This document shows positions 61,908-64,000 of a stretch of DNA of 64,000 nt, in pieces. The stretch is from NCBI GenBank assembly GCA_049578505.1, contig JBAUMC010000014.1:20508-84507 (forward strand), written 5' to 3'. Positions within the stretch are counted from its first letter, which is position 1. Each line of letters opens with the position of its first letter. Both the position numbers and the translations under genes were made by a program. Below the pieces are notes generated by a model that searched no databases, was not told the DNA's origin, and saw only the letters and a list, made by a program, of their open reading frames with translations. Origin of the DNA: JAGVPT01 sp049578505 (GTDB lineage Bacteria > Bacteroidota > Ignavibacteria > UBA10030 > UBA8401).

Positions 61908-62681
61908 TTAGAAGCTCTTGCACTCGCATCCCCCTTGCCACCATTCATGCTTATGGGGATAAATACAGAGAATAGAGATCCCGCCGCCAACCGCGTCGGG
62001 ATGGGCCAAAATTTCAAGTCCGATGAGGTTATTGATTTCTACGGTTATAGAATCTCTACCGTGTCCGAGGTAGGCGGGGTGAGCGGATAGAAACTTGTCA
62101 ATATCTGAGGCGTTTCCAAGCTGAACCTTCAGTGGATATTTGCCTACTTTTGATTCTTTTCCCGTGATGAGGGTAGTGTCCTGCAGCTTCAGTATGTTAA
62201 TGTCGTGAAATTTCAAGATGTAAGAACTTGCGATTCCCTCCTCGAATCCAAAGAATGCCACCGATACATAGTCACCCCTTACACCGCCCGCTACGAGTCG
62301 CTGGATGGCCCCAACATAAGGTTCAAGTGAATTGATTGCCTGAACTTTGAACAAGGAAGCAATTGCTGAGAGGCTGGTTCCGTTCTCGCATGCATGGCGG
62401 GCATCCCGCGCGATAATATTTTCTCCGTCAATGACGGGAATCGCATTTCCTGAAATAGCAAAATATACGCTATCGTTTCCACGAAAAACTTTGCATCCAT
62501 ATCCGACTCCGCTAAGCTCATTCTTTTTACCGAAGGTGGTAAACTTGCTGTCGGCTCCGATGACAATTGCATCATGGAAACAATAAGCAAACACCGCGGT
62601 TCCTTGATGAAACTGACCGAAGCAGATGTTCGAGACGATTAGGTACAATGGAATTATGACGGGGCGAAATTTCATGATCAT
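61908..62681 (-). CDS. Exported proteasome-like (Ntn hydrolase fold) protein
   Basis: 257 residues. Signal peptide (IIPLYLIVSNICFGQ), then GTAVFAYCFHDAIVIGADSK, which matches the T1...AADSR start of proteasome beta/HslV-like subunits with Thr-28 after a Gly in the nucleophile place, and VYFAISGNAIPVID. It is probably periplasmic, since the signal peptide precedes it. Whether self-processing occurs is not shown. Unusual because most Ntn proteasome homologues are cytoplasmic. Confidence 0.7.
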   Translation of the reverse strand: MIMKFRPVIIPLYLIVSNICFGQFHQGTAVFAYCFHDAIVIGADSKFTTFGKKNELSGVGYGCKVFRGNDSVYFAISGNAIPVIDGENIIARDARHACENGTSLSAIASLFKVQAINSLEPYVGAIQRLVAGGVRGDYVSVAFFGFEEGIASSYILKFHDINILKLQDTTLITGKESKVGKYPLKVQLGNASDIDKFLSAHPAYLGHGRDSITVEINNLIGLEILAHPDAVGGGISILCIYPHKHEWWQGGCECKSF

Positions 62682-62776
62682 AGCGTTACTGGTGAAATAA
62701 ATGAAAATGTCGCTTTTTGTTGATGTAAAAGTAAGATAGTAATGTAATTATGCATCTACAAATCTATCGTCGATGT

Positions 62777-62907
62777 GGTAGTGGTATACTTTGAAAGTCA
62801 ATGTCATTCCGGCGAAAGCCGGAATCCATGCAATTAAACCTGGATGTCCCCCTTAGGGGGACATGACAAATTGTTTTTATTCAGAATACTCAAAGTGTAG
62901 CACTACC
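62777..62907. mobile_element. MITE-like element, exact 8-bp duplication
   Basis: Ends GGTAGTGGTATACTTTGAAAG and ACTCAAAGTGTAGCACTACC; GTCGATGT flanks both sides (62769-62776, 62908-62915). Hairpins ATTCCGGCGAAAGCCGGAAT and GTCCCCCTTAGGGGGAC. Reverse orientation of the copy at 56968-57099. Confidence 0.88.
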
Positions 62908-62956
62908 GTCGATGTCGTAAGCTTACCTCCTTAACTCGGCGGAGGCGAGAATATCG

Positions 62957-64000
62957 TTACGCCACATGAAACCTTCCCCCTGGAACATCATATCTCATTT
63001 CTTTGCTCGTCCTTTCTCCCGTTCTGACGTCATACGAGATAGAAAGGTTGAGATTTTGCAGAATAATTCCTTCAGCGTTGATGAACTTCATCCATCCGGG
63101 TGATCTTTGGATGAGAGTATTTGGATTGATTTCCGCGTCCATTGCATCATTTGCCGCCAGCGTTACATTGCTAATCGTATCCCCTTCGTTAATGAAGTAC
63201 ACGTAAACATCTCTTTCCTTTTTTGTTGTTTTCAACACGCGCAAGCAGGGCAATGGTTCTTTTGCCGGCTCTGCGGATTGAATACTCATGCCTCCAAGAA
63301 GAGATTGTTCCAGAATATGATCGCTCTCGAGTGAAGTTGGCTCTTGTTTACTCCCGGTATCTATTCGGGCGGAGAGTTCATCGATGTCGTATATATCCCG
63401 TTCGACTGCTTTTCCGGTCAAAACCTCGATCAGTGTCGGGTCGTACGTCTCAATTATATTGAAGAGGAGGAGCGAATAGCCGATAAGCATCCCGGCGCCG
63501 AAACCGCCAAGATGCGCCCAATATGCAATGTTGCCGCCGCCTAAAACCGCTCCCATAATGTCAAACACCAGCCAGAACAATATCATCCAATATGCTTTCA
63601 CCGTAAATTTTCCCCACTTCCAAAATATGCCGATAAAAGGCATTGAGAAAAAATAAATGCAATTCAATTTATTCACCGGAAAGAGAACGAGTGCCATTCC
63701 GACGATGCCATTGATCGCGCCGCTTGCTCCGATTGCAGGTTCTCCGCTGAATGCAAGGTGCGAGGCCGATGCGACAATGCCCAAAATAAGATAGAGGAAG
63801 CCGTACTGTACATTTCCAACGAGAGCGCAGACTGCGCTCCCAAATATCCAGAGGAATAGCATATTCCCGACCAAGTGAATTAGACCTCCATGAAGGAACA
63901 AGCATCCGAGCATTTGTCCGATATCCCAATCTTTTAGCACCATCGCAGCGACAACATCTTCCGGGATTATTTCGAACCAAACAAAGAAGAAGAAGATGGA
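62957..64000 (-). CDS. Rhomboid intramembrane serine protease, 5' end missing
   Basis: Cleaves transmembrane substrates within the membrane. Seen: LFLHGGLIHLVGNMLFLWIFG, nucleophile Ser in GASGAINGIVGM and His in YWAHLGGFGAGMLIG; six hydrophobic segments, then a ~150-residue cytoplasmic or periplasmic tail (DPTLIEVLTG onward). The frame is open to the right edge and reads FFVWFEIIPEDVVAAMVLKD there, so the N-terminus lies outside the window. The ATG at 63943 is internal. Confidence 0.92.
   Translation of the reverse strand, partial: SIFFFFVWFEIIPEDVVAAMVLKDWDIGQMLGCLFLHGGLIHLVGNMLFLWIFGSAVCALVGNVQYGFLYLILGIVASASHLAFSGEPAIGASGAINGIVGMALVLFPVNKLNCIYFFSMPFIGIFWKWGKFTVKAYWMILFWLVFDIMGAVLGGGNIAYWAHLGGFGAGMLIGYSLLLFNIIETYDPTLIEVLTGKAVERDIYDIDELSARIDTGSKQEPTSLESDHILEQSLLGGMSIQSAEPAKEPLPCLRVLKTTKKERDVYVYFINEGDTISNVTLAANDAMDAEINPNTLIQRSPGWMKFINAEGIILQNLNLSISYDVRTGERTSKEMRYDVPGGRFHVA

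Overview
The window looks like a chromosomal contig from a member of the Bacteroidota/Ignavibacteriota/Chlorobiota branch (FCB group). The main reason is the set of large secreted proteins ending in a type IX secretion (Por) sorting domain with the NFPNPFNPxT motif and an xKKMLLLK tail, a form common in Ignavibacteria and relatives. A TonB receptor paired with a DUF4249 lipoprotein and a periplasmic SusA-like amylase fit this placement. No rRNA gene, CRISPR array, phage module or transposase was seen. Species cannot be named from the sequence.

Layout. 1-12.6 kb is mostly housekeeping: rdgB (cut by the left edge), a haem-binding protein, a hotdog thioesterase, a macrodomain protein, a DUF486 membrane protein, carA and an SDR. 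A minus-strand run of Lhr-type helicase, inward-rectifier K+ channel and NYN-domain protein follows, then a response-regulator/histidine-kinase fusion and tRNA-Glu(CTC). 13-25 kb is accessory: an integron-like cassette, three T9SS cargo proteins, relics of more, and several small mobile elements. 25-38 kb holds metabolic and stress genes (aldo/keto reductase, NfeD-SPFH pair, Crp-like regulator, cupin, fatty-acid desaturase, DHA2 efflux pump, a broken UvrD helicase, a response regulator). 38-43 kb holds a second integron-like cassette followed by an AT-rich TonB receptor/DUF4249 pair. 43-53 kb has two more T9SS proteins, a small-gene pair and a GH13 amylase. 53-64 kb carries an SDR-aldehyde dehydrogenase operon, a DsbA/FrnE-like protein, cyclopropane fatty acid synthase, an exported S10 peptidase, a DUF4404 protein, a lipoprotein, an exported proteasome-like Ntn protein and a rhomboid protease cut by the right edge.

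Most striking is the intergenic DNA. (1) Three copies of a compact unit, made of promoter TTGATT-N17-TACATT, a ~85-90 nt structured RNA and an intrinsic terminator, sit upstream of three exported-protein genes with apparent compensatory base changes; this is the best candidate for an undescribed regulatory RNA or attenuator. (2) A family of MITE-like elements with GGTAGTG-type terminal inverted repeats and 8-bp target duplications occurs at least seven times, one copy being about 500 bp. (3) Two single-gene cassettes are bounded by attC-like sites with no integrase nearby. (4) A separate dispersed repeat rich in TGGCAA/TTTGCCA motifs lies in four intergenic gaps. Several T9SS sorting-domain fragments show that cargo genes here are repeatedly duplicated and lost.
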